64,000 nt of DNA from Streptomyces natalensis ATCC 27448 (GTDB taxonomy: Bacteria; Actinomycetota; Actinomycetes; Streptomycetales; Streptomycetaceae). The stretch covers positions 372,001 through 436,000 of the forward strand of contig NZ_JRKI01000061.1 of the NCBI RefSeq assembly GCF_000935125.1, written 5' to 3'. Positions 7,519-16,800 of this stretch are shown here, in pieces; the stretch's first letter is position 1; each line of letters begins with the position of its first letter. The notes below the pieces were generated by a model, which saw only the letters and a list, made by a program, of their open reading frames with translations, made no database searches and had not been told where the DNA came from. The translations under genes were made by a program, and so were the position numbers.

Positions 7519-9534
7519 TCAGTCGTTGCCGTTGCCGCCCATACCCGGCGTCGTCTTCTGGATCTGGAGCAGGAACTCCGCGTTGGACTTCGTCTGCTTC
7601 ATCTTGTCCAGCAGCAGCTCGATGGCCTGCTGCTGGTCCAGGGCGTGCAGCACCCGGCGCAGCTTCCAGACGACGGACAGCTCGTCGCTGCCCATCAGGA
7701 TCTCTTCCTTACGGGTGCTGGACGCGTCCACGTCCACCGCCGGGAAGATGCGCTTGTCCGAGAGCTTGCGGTCGAGCTTGAGCTCGAGGTTGCCGGTGCC
7801 CTTGAACTCCTCGAAGATCACCTCGTCCATTCGCGAACCGGTCTCGACCAGCGCGGTGGCCAGGATGGTCAGCGAACCGCCGTCCTCGATGTTGCGCGCG
7901 GCACCGAAGAAGCGCTTCGGCGGGTAGAGCGCGGTCGAGTCGACACCACCGGACAGGATGCGGCCGGAGGCGGGCGCCGCGAGGTTGTACGCGCGGCCCA
8001 GACGGGTGATGGAGTCCAGCAGGACGACGACGTCGTGGCCCAGCTCCACCAGCCGCTTGGCGCGCTCGATGGCGAGCTCGGCGACGGTGGTGTGGTCCTC
8101 GGCCGGACGGTCGAAGGTCGAGGAGATGACCTCGCCCTTGACCGACCGCTGCATGTCGGTGACCTCTTCGGGACGCTCGTCGACCAGGACGACCATCAGG
8201 TGGCACTCGGGGTTGTTGCGGGTGATCGAGTTGGCGATCGCCTGCATGATCATGGTCTTGCCGGTCTTCGGCGGGGCCACGATCAGACCGCGCTGCCCCT
8301 TGCCGATGGGCGTGACCAGATCGATGATCCGGGTCGTCAGACCGCCCGACTCACCCTCCAGGCGCAGCCGCTCCTGCGGGTAAAGGGGCGTCAGCTTGCC
8401 GAACTCCGGCCGCTGGCGGCCCTGTTCGGGCGCCATGCTGTTGACGGTGTCCAGGCGCACCAGCGCGTTGAACTTCTCGCGCCGCTCGCCGTCCTTGGGC
8501 TGGCGCACCGCACCGGTGACGTGGTCGCCCTTGCGCAGGCCGTTCTTGCGGACCTGGGCGAGGGAGACGTACACGTCGTTCGGGCCGGGCAGGTAGCCGG
8601 AGGTCCGGATGAAGGCGTAGTTGTCGAGGATGTCGAGGATGCCCGCGACGGGGATCAGGACGTCGTCCTCGGTGACCTGCGGCTCGTTGCCGAAGTCCTC
8701 GCGGCCGCCGCGACGGCCCCGGCGGTCGCGGTAGCGGCCGCGACGGCCCCGGCGTCCGCCCTCGAAGTCGTCGTCGTCATCACGGCGGTCGTCCCGGCGG
8801 TCGCGCTGGCGCTGGCCGGCCTGTCCGCCCTGGCCGCCCTGTCCGCCGTCGCCGGTCTCGCCCTTGCGGCGGTCGCGCTGACGCTGGCCGCGGCCCTCGC
8901 GGTCACCCTTCTGCTGGCGGTCGCCGCGGTCCTGGCGGTCCTTGCCCGGACGGCCCTCGGCGGTGTCCACCGCCGTCTCGGCCTTCGGCTCGGCCTTGGT
9001 CTCGGCCTTCGCCTCAACCTTCGTGTCGGTCTTGACGTCGCCCGCGGCGGCCTCGGGGGCGCCCGCGGCGGCGGTGGCGCGCCGCCGGCGGCGCTCACCG
9101 GCCGGCTGCTCGTCGCTGACCGGCTGGCCGGGGATCTCGATCTGCTGCTGGGCGGCCGCGGGCTGCTCGGCGGCCTTGTCGCCCTTGGGGGCCTTGTCGG
9201 CGCTCTTGGCGGCCGTGTCCTCACCCGTACGGGCCTTGGAGGTCGTACGGCGCTTGGGCTTGGTCTCGGCGGCGGGCGCGTCGGCCCTGGCCGGGGCACT
9301 GCCTCCGGCCTGCTTCTCCTTGATGACCTCGATCAGCTGGCTCTTGCGCATCCGCGCGGTGCCCTTGATGCCGAGGCCGGAGGCAACCTGCTGGAGCTCC
9401 GCCAGGACCATGCCCTCAAGGCCGGTGCCGGAACGGCGGCGACGCGTGGTTGCAGGCGCGGCAGGAGCGTCCGTGGCGGGCGCGGTGGCACCGCCATCGG
9501 CGCGCACGCCCATCAGATCGGTGGTGTCGCTCAC
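7519..9534 (-). CDS. rho: Transcription termination factor Rho
   Basis: Hexameric RNA helicase/ATPase that ends untranslated transcripts. The 671-residue protein has the N-terminal Rho_N helical domain (around 35-75, LEGMVLAELQQVASGLGIKG), a long low-complexity insert of about 220 residues rich in Arg, Asp, Gly and Lys, typical of actinobacterial Rho, the cold-shock-like RNA-binding domain (VAGILDILDNYAFIRTSGYL), and the ATPase domain with Walker A APPKTGKT and the VDERPEEVTDMQRSV segment. I use the GTG at 9534 because AAGGA lies just upstream and the protein then starts SDTTDLMGV; an upstream ATG at 9666 would add a leader without homology. The insert is expected to bind RNA and may promote phase separation, by analogy with other bacteria. 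Confidence 0.96.
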   Translation of the reverse strand: MSDTTDLMGVRADGGATAPATDAPAAPATTRRRRSGTGLEGMVLAELQQVASGLGIKGTARMRKSQLIEVIKEKQAGGSAPARADAPAAETKPKRRTTSKARTGEDTAAKSADKAPKGDKAAEQPAAAQQQIEIPGQPVSDEQPAGERRRRRATAAAGAPEAAAGDVKTDTKVEAKAETKAEPKAETAVDTAEGRPGKDRQDRGDRQQKGDREGRGQRQRDRRKGETGDGGQGGQGGQAGQRQRDRRDDRRDDDDDFEGGRRGRRGRYRDRRGRRGGREDFGNEPQVTEDDVLIPVAGILDILDNYAFIRTSGYLPGPNDVYVSLAQVRKNGLRKGDHVTGAVRQPKDGERREKFNALVRLDTVNSMAPEQGRQRPEFGKLTPLYPQERLRLEGESGGLTTRIIDLVTPIGKGQRGLIVAPPKTGKTMIMQAIANSITRNNPECHLMVVLVDERPEEVTDMQRSVKGEVISSTFDRPAEDHTTVAELAIERAKRLVELGHDVVVLLDSITRLGRAYNLAAPASGRILSGGVDSTALYPPKRFFGAARNIEDGGSLTILATALVETGSRMDEVIFEEFKGTGNLELKLDRKLSDKRIFPAVDVDASSTRKEEILMGSDELSVVWKLRRVLHALDQQQAIELLLDKMKQTKSNAEFLLQIQKTTPGMGGNGND

Positions 9535-9912
9535 GAAGGGTCCTTCCCTGGAGCGGGCGTCGGCCTGTCTGGCTCGGCGACCGGGTTGTGCTGTCCGGCT
9601 CGATGTCCTCGGGTCTTGCGGACCTGGCCGGGGCGGTGGTCCCGCCGGATACGGCGGAAAGATCAATTCATGGTTCCGGCGTGAAGAGATGCAGAGTGAC
9701 TCATGACGTCACGCCGAATTCCGGAGCGTGCTCACTCCTGCTCAGGCCATTGCTCCAAGCAGTTTGGGAGGCTCCCGGAAGAAAGTGGTCCCAACTGGGG
9801 ACACCAAGCACCGCACCCCATAGGTGTCGGGTACTGACTTGAGGTTAACACTACCGGATCCAACAAACATTCCCCCTCTCCAAGACCGGCAATCAGTCGA
9901 TCACACGCGTGA
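9535..9912. other. rho 5' leader and promoter region
   Basis: 378 bases between rho and the upstream thrB, with no gene. On the minus strand the sequence GGTAGTGTTAACCTCAAG near 9836-9853 includes the -10-like TAGTGT, so transcription may begin about 300 bases before the rho start and give a long leader. That leader contains a hairpin at 9786-9806 (GTCCC/GGGAC) and a GGGAGGCTCCC palindrome near 9767. Long leaders allow Rho autoregulation in other bacteria; that role here is inferred. A GATCAC/GTGATC palindrome at 9900-9915 overlaps the thrB stop. Confidence 0.4.
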
Positions 9913-10836
9913 TCACCCGGCGAGCGGCAGCACACATGTGCCCGCCACATCGAGGGTCAGCCGGTTGGCCGCCCACCCCTCACCCGCCAGCGCGGCAACC
10001 TTGTCGGCCGTCGCATCCTCGACCAGTGCGAGCACCGTGGGGCCCGCACCGGAGACGACTGCGGGGACGCCGTCCGCGCGCAGTCGGCTCACCAGGGCCA
10101 GGCTCTCCGGCATCGCCGGGGCGCGGTATTCCTGGTGAAGTCGGTCCTCGGTCGCGGCCAGCAGCAGCTCGGGGCGCCTGGTCAGGGCCTCGACGAGCAG
10201 TGCGGCGCGGCCGGCGTTGGCCGCGGCGTCCCCGTGCGGGACGGTACGCGGCAGCAGTCCGCGGGCGGTCTCGGTCAGCACCGGTTTTCCGGGCACGAAG
10301 ACCACCGGAACGATGGAATCGGCGGGATCCATCCGGATCGCCCGCGCGGTGGCGGTCCCGGTCTCCATCCAGGCGAGCGTGAAACCGCCCATCAGGCACG
10401 CGGCGACGTTGTCGGGATGGCCCTCCAGCTCGGTGGCCAGCTCCAGCAGCGCGATGTCGTCGAGCTTTTGCTCGCCGCCTATCGTCACGGCGCGGGCGGC
10501 GACGATGCCTGCGCAGATGGCCGCCGACGAGGAGCCCAGACCGCGGCCGTGCGGGATGCGGTTGGCGCACACGATTTCCAGGCCGCGCGGCTGCCCGCCG
10601 AGCCGGTCGAAGGCGGCGCGCATCGACTTCACGAGCAGATGGCTCTCGTCTCGCGGGAGCGTCTCGGCGCCCTCACCTGCGATATCGACGTGCAGACCGG
10701 AATCGGCGACCCGCACCACGACATCGTCGTACAGGCCCAGGGACAGGCCGAGGGCGTCGAAGCCGGGACCGAGATTGGCGCTGGAAGCGGGGGTGCGCAC
10801 CCGGACGGCGGCGGCGCGGAACGCGGGACCGGCCAT
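9913..10836 (-). CDS. thrB: Homoserine kinase
   Basis: GHMP kinase that phosphorylates L-homoserine to O-phosphohomoserine, the substrate of ThrC. The 307-residue protein shows the motif PASSANLGPGFDALGLSLG near residue 16 and the ATP-binding motif IPHGRGLGSSSAAICAG near 92, and ends with a typical GHMP C-terminal half. ATG at 10836 was chosen because AAGGAGAG precedes it by ten bases and the next residues AGPAFRAAAVRV are conserved in streptomycetes; an in-frame ATG at 10911 is also possible. It lies downstream of hom and thrC on the same strand, but a strong hairpin (11116-11146) and a 316-base gap suggest its own promoter. Confidence 0.95.
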   Translation of the reverse strand: MAGPAFRAAAVRVRTPASSANLGPGFDALGLSLGLYDDVVVRVADSGLHVDIAGEGAETLPRDESHLLVKSMRAAFDRLGGQPRGLEIVCANRIPHGRGLGSSSAAICAGIVAARAVTIGGEQKLDDIALLELATELEGHPDNVAACLMGGFTLAWMETGTATARAIRMDPADSIVPVVFVPGKPVLTETARGLLPRTVPHGDAAANAGRAALLVEALTRRPELLLAATEDRLHQEYRAPAMPESLALVSRLRADGVPAVVSGAGPTVLALVEDATADKVAALAGEGWAANRLTLDVAGTCVLPLAG

Positions 10837-11152
10837 CGCTCGATGACTCTCCTTGATTGATGCTGCGGTACTGCCCCAGAACTCCGGCGCCGGAGCGCCC
10901 GGACGGCTCATGGGGTCTGTTCTGACCTGCCCTGCACACCACTGCGTTATGCCGTGGGGAGGGGAGTTGGCTGCCAGCCTATCGAAGGAAGGTTCTGTGA
11001 CGACATAGGGCGCACAGGAGGCGCACGAAGCGTGTCGCGCGCCTTCCCGTGCCCCGACGTCGGCCTCTTCGGGCTTTGCAGCCTTTGCACTCTTTGCTTT
11101 TCGTGCGGTGCTGGACGGGTGCGGGACGGCTGCGGGCCCGCACCCGGGGCCG
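10837..11152. other. thrC-thrB intergenic region
   Basis: 316 bases without a gene. The thrC-proximal end carries the terminator hairpin (11116-11146). The remainder presumably holds a thrB promoter. A C/T-rich run with repeated CTTTGC units (TTTGCAGCCTTTGCACTCTTTGC, shown here only in part) lies at about 11075-11098. I see no attenuator peptide and no riboswitch. Confidence 0.45.
11116..11146 (-). terminator. Hairpin terminator after thrC
   Basis: Perfect 10-bp inverted repeat CGGGTGCGGG / CCCGCACCCG with an 11-base loop, seven bases past the thrC stop codon, followed on the transcribed strand by an A-rich stretch (GAAAAGCAAAG). Confidence 0.75.
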
Positions 11153-12238
11153 TCAGGCCAGGCCCAGCTTCTCGGCGGCGGCGTCCGCGTCGATGGGGAC
11201 CGTCACCGGCTGCGGCGCACCGGCCACCGCCCAGTCCGGGTCCTTGAGGCCGTTACCGGTGACCGTGCAGACGATCTTCTGGCCCGGATCGACCCGGCCC
11301 TCCTCGGCGGCCTTGAGCAGACCGGCGACCGACGCGGCCGAGGCGGGCTCGACGAAGACGCCCTCCTGGGAGGCCAACAGGCGGTAGGCGGCCAGGATCT
11401 GACGGTCGGTCACCTCATCGATGAAGCCGCCGGACTCGTCCCGCGCCCGCTCCGCGAACTGCCAGGAGGCGGGGTTGCCGATACGGATCGCGGTGGCGAT
11501 GGTGTGCGGGTCCTTGACGACCTCGCCGCGCACGATCGGGGCGCTGCCGGAAGCCTGGAAGCCCCACATCCGCGGGTTGTGGGTGGCAATACCGTCCGCC
11601 GCGTACTCCTGGTAGCCCTTCCAGTACGCGGTGATGTTGCCGGCGTTGCCGACGGGCAGGACGTGGATGTCGGGCGCGTCGCCCAGCATGTCGACGATCT
11701 CGAAGGCCGCGGTCTTCTGGCCCTCGATGCGCACCGGGTTCACGGAGTTCACAAGTGCGACCGGGTAGTTGTCGGACAGGCCGCGGGCCAGCGTCAGACA
11801 GTCGTCGAAATTCCCGTCGATCTGGAGAATCTTCGCGCCGTGCACCAGCGCCTGGCCCATCTTGCCGAGGGCGATCTTGCCCTGGGGGACGAGCACGGCG
11901 CAGACCATGCCGGCGCGCACCGCGTAGGCGGCGGCCGAGGCGGAGGTGTTGCCGGTGGAGGCGCAGATGACGGCCTTGGCGCCCTCCTCCTTGGCCCGGG
12001 TGATGGCCATCGTCATCCCGCGGTCCTTGAAGGAGCCGGTGGGGTTGGCGCCCTCGACCTTGAGATGCACCTCACAGCCGGTGCGCTCGGAGAGCACCTG
12101 GGCCGGTACGAGGGGGGTGCCGCCCTCCCGGAGGGTGATGACCTCGGTCGTGTCGCTGACCGGCAGCCGGTCGCGGTATTCCTCGATGATGCCGCGCCAC
12201 TGACCGTTGGCGGAGGACGCGGTGGAATTGGCAGACAT
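11153..12238 (-). CDS. thrC: Threonine synthase
   Basis: PLP enzyme converting O-phosphohomoserine to threonine. The 361-residue protein has the PLP-lysine motif GANPTGSFKDRGMT (Lys about 70), the ASTGNTSASAAAYA phosphate-binding-loop-like motif, and LPVGNAGNITAYWKGY near residue 197. It belongs to the shorter type II-like class without the long N-terminal domain of the E. coli enzyme. Start ATG at 12238 with GGAACCC nearby. It begins eight bases after the hom stop, so the two are certainly co-transcribed, and it feeds from ThrB, whose gene lies downstream. Confidence 0.96.
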   Translation of the reverse strand: MSANSTASSANGQWRGIIEEYRDRLPVSDTTEVITLREGGTPLVPAQVLSERTGCEVHLKVEGANPTGSFKDRGMTMAITRAKEEGAKAVICASTGNTSASAAAYAVRAGMVCAVLVPQGKIALGKMGQALVHGAKILQIDGNFDDCLTLARGLSDNYPVALVNSVNPVRIEGQKTAAFEIVDMLGDAPDIHVLPVGNAGNITAYWKGYQEYAADGIATHNPRMWGFQASGSAPIVRGEVVKDPHTIATAIRIGNPASWQFAERARDESGGFIDEVTDRQILAAYRLLASQEGVFVEPASAASVAGLLKAAEEGRVDPGQKIVCTVTGNGLKDPDWAVAGAPQPVTVPIDADAAAEKLGLA

Positions 12239-12246
12239 GGGTTCCT

Positions 12247-13539
12247 TTACTCCCCTTCGACCCGCATGATGCTGGCGACGCCGCGGACGGTGTCCAGCTC
12301 GCGCAGTGCCCCGACGGTCGACGACAGGGCCGCGTCGGCCGCCCGGTGGGTGACGACGACGAGGGAGGCCTCTCCGTCCTTGCCCTGCTGACGGACCGTA
12401 TCGATGGATACGCCGTGTTCGGCGAAAATGGTGGCGACCTGCGCGAGAACGCCGGGTTTGTCGGCCACATCGAGACTGATGTGGTAGCGCGTGACGACCT
12501 CGCCCATGGGGCTGACGGGCAGCCGCGTATAGGCGGACTCGCCCGGTCCGGTGGCCCCGGCGAGCTTGTTACGGCACACCGCGACCAGATCGCCCAGGAC
12601 CGCGGAGGCGGTCGGCGCACCGCCCGCTCCGGGCCCGTAGAACATCAGCTGCCCGGCCGCGTCGGACTCCACGAACACCGCGTTGTATGCCTCGCGCACC
12701 GAGGCGAGCGGATGGGTCAGCGGAATCATCGCGGGGTGCACCCGGGCCGTCACCGACGCCCCGTCCGCCGCCCGCTCGCAGATGGCGAGCAGCTTGACCG
12801 TGCAGCCCATCCGCTTGGCGGAGGCGATATCGGCCGCCGTGACCTCCGTCAGTCCCTCGCGGTGCACATCGTCGATGGTCACGCGGGTGTGGAAGGCGAT
12901 ACCGGCCAGGATCGCGGCCTTGGCGGCGGCGTCGAAGCCCTCGACGTCGGCGGTCGGGTCGGCCTCGGCGTAGCCCAGCGCGGTCGCCTCGTCCAGCGCC
13001 TCGCTGTAGCCGGCGCCGGTCGAATCCATCTTGTCGAGGATGAAGTTGGTGGTGCCGTTGACGATGCCGAGCACGCGGTTGACCTTGTCGCCGGCCAGCG
13101 ACTCGCGCAGCGGCCGCACCAGCGGGATGGCGCCCGCGACGGCCGCCTCGTAGTACAGGTCCGCGCCATTGGCCTCGGCCGCCGCATGCAGCGCCGCGCC
13201 GTCGGCCGCCACCAGCGCCTTGTTGGCCGAGACGACGCTCGCGCCGTGCTCGAACGCGGTGGTGATCAGCGTACGGGCCGGCTCGATGCCGCCGATGACC
13301 TCGATGACCACGTCGATGTCACCGCGTTTGACCAGCGCGGTCGCATCGGTGGTGACCAGCTCGGCCGGGACGCCGGCGCGGACCCTGTCGGGACGGCGGA
13401 CGGCGATTCCGGCGAGCTCCACGGGCGCGCCGATACGGGCAGCGAGGTCGTCGGCGTGCGTCGTCATGATGCGCGTCACCTCTGAGCCGACCACACCACA
13501 GCCCAGCAGCGCCACCTTCAGCGGACGCGTACGCATCAT
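12247..13539 (-). CDS. hom: Homoserine dehydrogenase with ACT domain
   Basis: NAD(P)-dependent reduction of aspartate semialdehyde to homoserine, the branch-point step of threonine and methionine synthesis. The 430-residue protein starts with a Rossmann motif LLGCGVVGSEV, has IGGIEPARTLITTAF and SANKALVA in the NAD domain, the catalytic segment GIVNGTTNFIL, the conserved YAEADPTADVEG, and a C-terminal ACT domain (about residues 350-430, ISLDVADKPGVLAQVATIFAEHGVSI) that gives feedback inhibition by threonine in the family. Two adjacent ATG codons at 13539 and 13536 are the likely start; an in-frame ATG at 13557 is possible because the ribosome site (AGGGG) is weak. First gene of the hom-thrC unit. 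Confidence 0.95.
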   Translation of the reverse strand: MMRTRPLKVALLGCGVVGSEVTRIMTTHADDLAARIGAPVELAGIAVRRPDRVRAGVPAELVTTDATALVKRGDIDVVIEVIGGIEPARTLITTAFEHGASVVSANKALVAADGAALHAAAEANGADLYYEAAVAGAIPLVRPLRESLAGDKVNRVLGIVNGTTNFILDKMDSTGAGYSEALDEATALGYAEADPTADVEGFDAAAKAAILAGIAFHTRVTIDDVHREGLTEVTAADIASAKRMGCTVKLLAICERAADGASVTARVHPAMIPLTHPLASVREAYNAVFVESDAAGQLMFYGPGAGGAPTASAVLGDLVAVCRNKLAGATGPGESAYTRLPVSPMGEVVTRYHISLDVADKPGVLAQVATIFAEHGVSIDTVRQQGKDGEASLVVVTHRAADAALSSTVGALRELDTVRGVASIMRVEGE

Positions 13540-13689
13540 TCGACCCCTGCTTCTCATCGATCAGCGATTGTTCGTTGGCCGGTGCACCGGCAGCTCGCCC
13601 CGGCACGCAGCAGCGTGCTCATGCACCAGTCTCACGCACCGGACGGCAGTTTCCGTCAGTCGTCCGGATTCCGAGACATTTATTTCATC

Positions 13690-13704
13690 CGGGGCCCGGC
13701 CCCG
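13690..13704 (-). terminator. Hairpin terminator after lysA
   Basis: Short perfect hairpin CGGGGC/GCCCCG with a three-base loop, 12 bases past the lysA stop, followed on the transcribed strand by the AT-rich ATGAAATAAATG. This is the clearest AT-rich tail after a hairpin in the window. Confidence 0.65.
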
Positions 13705-13715
13705 TGGATCCGGCC

Positions 13716-15107
13716 CTACCCGACATCCAACCGCAGAAGATCTTCCTCCGTCTCCCTGCGGACGATCACCCTGGCCGCACCGTCCCTGACCGCCACGACG
13801 GGGGGCCGCAGTGCGTGGTTGTAGTTGCTCGCCATGGACCGGCAGTACGCGCCGGTGGCGGGCACCGCGAGGAGGTCGCCCGGCGCCACATCGCTCGGCA
13901 GGAACGCATCGCGCACGACGATGTCCCCGCTCTCGCAGTGCTTGCCGACCACCCGCGAGAGCATCGGCTCGGCGTCGGAGGTACGCGAGACCAGGGCCAC
14001 GCTGTACTCCGCGTCGTACAGAGCGGTGCGGATGTTGTCCGACATCCCGCCGTCCACGGACACGTACGTCCGCAGGCCCTCCAGCTCCTTGACCGTGCCG
14101 ACCTCGTAGAGCGTGAAGGCCGTCGGCCCCACGATCGCCCGGCCCGGCTCGACGGACAGCCGCGGTACCCCGAGGCCGGCCGCCTCGCACTCCTTGGTCA
14201 CGATCTCGCCGAGCGCCTTGGCGATCTCGTGCGGCTCGCGCGGATCGTCCGCCGAGGTGTAGGCGATGCCCAGACCGCCGCCGAGATCGATCTCCGGCAG
14301 CTCGATGCCGTGCTCGTCGCGCACCTCGGTGAGCAGCTGCACGACCCGGCGGGCGGACACCTCGAAACCGGCCATATCGAAGATCTGCGACCCGATGTGG
14401 CTGTGAATTCCGATCAGTTCCAGCCCGTCCAGCTTCAGCGCCCGCCGTACGGCCTCCGCGGCCTGCCCCTCGGCCAGCGCAATGCCGAACTTCTGGTCCT
14501 CGTGGGCGGTCGCAATGAATTCATGCGTATGCGCCTCGACACCGACCGTGACGCGGATCTGCACCCGCTGCCGCTTGCCGAGCTTCTCGGCGATATGCGC
14601 GACCCGCACGATTTCCTGGAACGAATCCAGCACGATCCGCCCGATGCCCGCTTCCACGGCCCGGGTGATTTCCTCGACGCTCTTGTTGTTGCCGTGCAGG
14701 GCGATCCGCTCGGCCGGCATACCCGCATCGAGCGCCGTGGCGAGCTCTCCTCCGGAACAGACGTCGAGATGCAGCCCTTCCTCGTTCAGCCACCGCACGA
14801 TGGCGCGGGACAGGAACGCCTTTCCGGCGTAGAAGACATCGGCGTCCGATCCGAAGGCGTCCTTCCAGGCCCGGCAGCGCGCCCGGAAATCGTCCTCGTC
14901 CAGGAAATACGCCGGCGTACCGAATTCCTCGGCCAGCGCGCGGACGTCCAGCCCGCCGACCGTCACCACGCCGTCGGCATTGCGCCGGACGGTACGGGAC
15001 CAGATCTGCGGGTCAAGGGTATTGAGATCGGCGGGCGGCCCGGCGTAGTGCCCCTCGGGCAGTACATCGGCATGCCGGGGCCCGGCAGGGTGCGCGGAAC
15101 GACTCAT
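13716..15107 (-). CDS. lysA: Diaminopimelate decarboxylase
   Basis: PLP enzyme that decarboxylates meso-diaminopimelate to L-lysine. The 463-residue protein has the PLP-binding FYAGKAFLSRAIVRW (Lys about 91), HGNNKSVEEI, the GIHSHIGSQIF motif, GGGLGIAY, EPGRAIVG and CESGDIV with the catalytic Cys, ending in a typical beta-barrel domain. ATG start at 15107. Lysine, threonine and methionine branches are thus clustered with hom and thrC, although a 176-base gap and a hairpin separate lysA from hom. It follows nrtL by 34 bases and is probably transcribed with it. Confidence 0.96.
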   Translation of the reverse strand: MSRSAHPAGPRHADVLPEGHYAGPPADLNTLDPQIWSRTVRRNADGVVTVGGLDVRALAEEFGTPAYFLDEDDFRARCRAWKDAFGSDADVFYAGKAFLSRAIVRWLNEEGLHLDVCSGGELATALDAGMPAERIALHGNNKSVEEITRAVEAGIGRIVLDSFQEIVRVAHIAEKLGKRQRVQIRVTVGVEAHTHEFIATAHEDQKFGIALAEGQAAEAVRRALKLDGLELIGIHSHIGSQIFDMAGFEVSARRVVQLLTEVRDEHGIELPEIDLGGGLGIAYTSADDPREPHEIAKALGEIVTKECEAAGLGVPRLSVEPGRAIVGPTAFTLYEVGTVKELEGLRTYVSVDGGMSDNIRTALYDAEYSVALVSRTSDAEPMLSRVVGKHCESGDIVVRDAFLPSDVAPGDLLAVPATGAYCRSMASNYNHALRPPVVAVRDGAARVIVRRETEEDLLRLDVG

Positions 15108-15141
15108 GACAGCGGGGATCCCCTCAAATTCTCAGTACACA

Positions 15142-16212
15142 TCAAAGGTAGTCGGGCGTGGAGATGCCGAGCAGACGCAGGCCGTTGGCGAGCACCGTCC
15201 CGGTGGCCTCGGCAAGAGCCAGCCGGCCGCGGTGCACGGCCAGGGGTTTGCCCTCCCCGACGGGCAGCGGCGGGCACTCCTCGCACCACCCGGGCAACGC
15301 ATCCGCCGTCGCCTCCAGATGCCGCACCAGCCGGTCCGGCGCGCGGAGCCGGGCGGCGGACTCGACGGCGGCGGGATAGGTGGCCAGGAGGGTGAGCAGC
15401 TCCTGAGCCGCGGGCTCGGCGGCGGCCGCGTCCGTACCCGTGCCCGTGGGCGTCCCTGTGGACGTCACCGTTTCCCCGCCCTCGGGCGCGAACCCGAGGT
15501 CATGGCCCTGCCGTACCAGGGCCCGCGTCCTGGCGTAGGCGTACTGCACCCGGAACCGCGGATTCTCTTCCCGCTGCTCCGGCCGCTCCGGCAGGCGTAC
15601 GGCATCCCGCGCCGCAGGCCGCAGCAGCGCCCAGCGCGCCTCGTCCTCCCCCAGCCGGGCAACCATCCCGGCACACTCCCGGGCGGCCTCCGGCGCCGCG
15701 GCCACGTCGCGCGGCCGCCCGCCCCCGGCCGCCGCCACGATCCGCCCCAGGGCCTCGGCGACGACGAGGCCACGGGCGCCGCGGTGAAGGGGGGCGTCGG
15801 GGACCGGGCCGCGGGAAACGGGCGCACCGGCAACCGGCGCACTGGTTGCGGCCTCCCCCGCTCTCCGCTGCTGCTCCCCGTAACGGGCGCCGGCGGCCCG
15901 TACCTCCCGTACCAGCGCGCCCCGCGCCCCGCCGCCCAGCGTGAAGTTCAAGAACCCCGGCCCGGCGATCTCGACCCGGTCGATCCCGGCGCTCCCCGCC
16001 AGCCGCCTGCGCAGAATCTCGGCGACCTCCCGGGCCGGCCGCCCGGCGTCCTTGGCGAGCTGGAGCGCCACATTCGAGGCGTAGTCCCCGCATCCGGCCC
16101 GCCGCGGCGGCCGCACCACGATCCGGGCCGGCACCGGCACGGAGAGCTCCTCATCGTCCACGGCACCGCGCACGGAGCGCAGGACGGTACGGGAGAGCTC
16201 GGCGGGGGTCAC
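15142..16212 (-). CDS. nrtL: ArgS-related anticodon-binding protein without catalytic core (NrtL type)
   Basis: The 356-residue protein keeps the two RNA-binding ends of arginyl-tRNA synthetase but not its middle. Residues about 5-110 match the N-terminal Add-1 domain (IVVRPPRRAGCGDYASNVAL then IAGPGFLNFTL), and residues about 210-356 match the DALR anticodon-binding domain (NPRFRVQYAYARTRALVR ... HLEATADALP ... LRLLGISTPDYL). The HIGH-type and KMSKS-type ATP-binding motifs are absent and the space between is a short Ala/Gly/Arg-rich linker. It therefore should bind tRNA-Arg-like RNA but cannot aminoacylate. The name NrtL is used for this streptomycete family; its function is unknown to me. 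GTG start at 16212 with no clear ribosome site. It sits between a lone receiver protein and lysA, and a tRNA-Arg gene lies 800 bases upstream. Confidence 0.85.
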   Translation of the reverse strand: MTPAELSRTVLRSVRGAVDDEELSVPVPARIVVRPPRRAGCGDYASNVALQLAKDAGRPAREVAEILRRRLAGSAGIDRVEIAGPGFLNFTLGGGARGALVREVRAAGARYGEQQRRAGEAATSAPVAGAPVSRGPVPDAPLHRGARGLVVAEALGRIVAAAGGGRPRDVAAAPEAARECAGMVARLGEDEARWALLRPAARDAVRLPERPEQREENPRFRVQYAYARTRALVRQGHDLGFAPEGGETVTSTGTPTGTGTDAAAAEPAAQELLTLLATYPAAVESAARLRAPDRLVRHLEATADALPGWCEECPPLPVGEGKPLAVHRGRLALAEATGTVLANGLRLLGISTPDYL

Positions 16213-16272
16213 GAGACAAGCGTATGGGAGAAGGGTCCGGGTCAGCCCACCGGTTTCGCCCTGTGGACACCC

Positions 16273-16800
16273 TCAGGCGGCAGGCGGCCGCTGATCCCGC
16301 ACACCCGTTTCCCCGAGCCCGGGCAGCTCCTCGCATCCGCCGCCCCGCCCGGCGTCCCCCGGGGCCCCCTCGCCCCGCTGGACCGTACGCCCACCGTCCC
16401 CCTCGGCCCCGCGCTCCCGCTGCCGCCCCTCGCGAGCCAGCATCCCCACGGTCCGTACCAGCTCCCCCGGCTCGAACGGCTTCGCCAGGAAGGCATCGAC
16501 GCCCACCCACTCGCCGTTGTCCACCTCGCCCTGGGTGCAGGCGCTGACGATGGCGATGGGGATGTCCCATGTGCGGGGATCGGACCGCAGCCGCGCGGCG
16601 GTGCGCAGGCCGTTCAGCCGCGGCATCACGACATCGAGGGTGACGACATCCGGTCTGACCTCGTGCACGACATCCAGACATTCGGCACCATCAGCCGCGG
16701 TCACCACCTCGAAGCCCTCCAGCTCGAGATTGACTCTGATCAACTGGCGGATCACCTTGTTGTCATCGACAACAAGGATCCGACCGGACAAGCCAGGCAC
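16273..16800 (-). CDS. Stand-alone response-regulator receiver protein
   Basis: A CheY-like receiver domain occupies residues 6-122: acidic pair Asp12/Asp13, phospho-acceptor Asp56 in TLDVVMPRLNG, conserved Thr/Ser position Ser87 and Lys107 in FLAKPFEPGE. After that comes a tail of about 50 residues that is Gly/Arg/Glu-rich with no recognised output domain. No histidine kinase gene is nearby. GTG start at 16800, with no strong ribosome site. Output is probably by protein-protein contact. It lies 60 bases upstream of nrtL on the same strand and likely forms one transcript with nrtL and lysA; the partner and signal are unknown. Confidence 0.88.
   Translation of the reverse strand: MPGLSGRILVVDDNKVIRQLIRVNLELEGFEVVTAADGAECLDVVHEVRPDVVTLDVVMPRLNGLRTAARLRSDPRTWDIPIAIVSACTQGEVDNGEWVGVDAFLAKPFEPGELVRTVGMLAREGRQRERGAEGDGGRTVQRGEGAPGDAGRGGGCEELPGLGETGVRDQRPPAA

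Noticed and set aside
7483..9684. Long plus-strand open frame (733 codons) opposite rho
   Set aside because: It is the mirror of the low-complexity Arg/Asp/Gly insert and codon bias of rho; composition is Leu/Ala/Val-rich repeats without family match, while rho itself is unmistakable.
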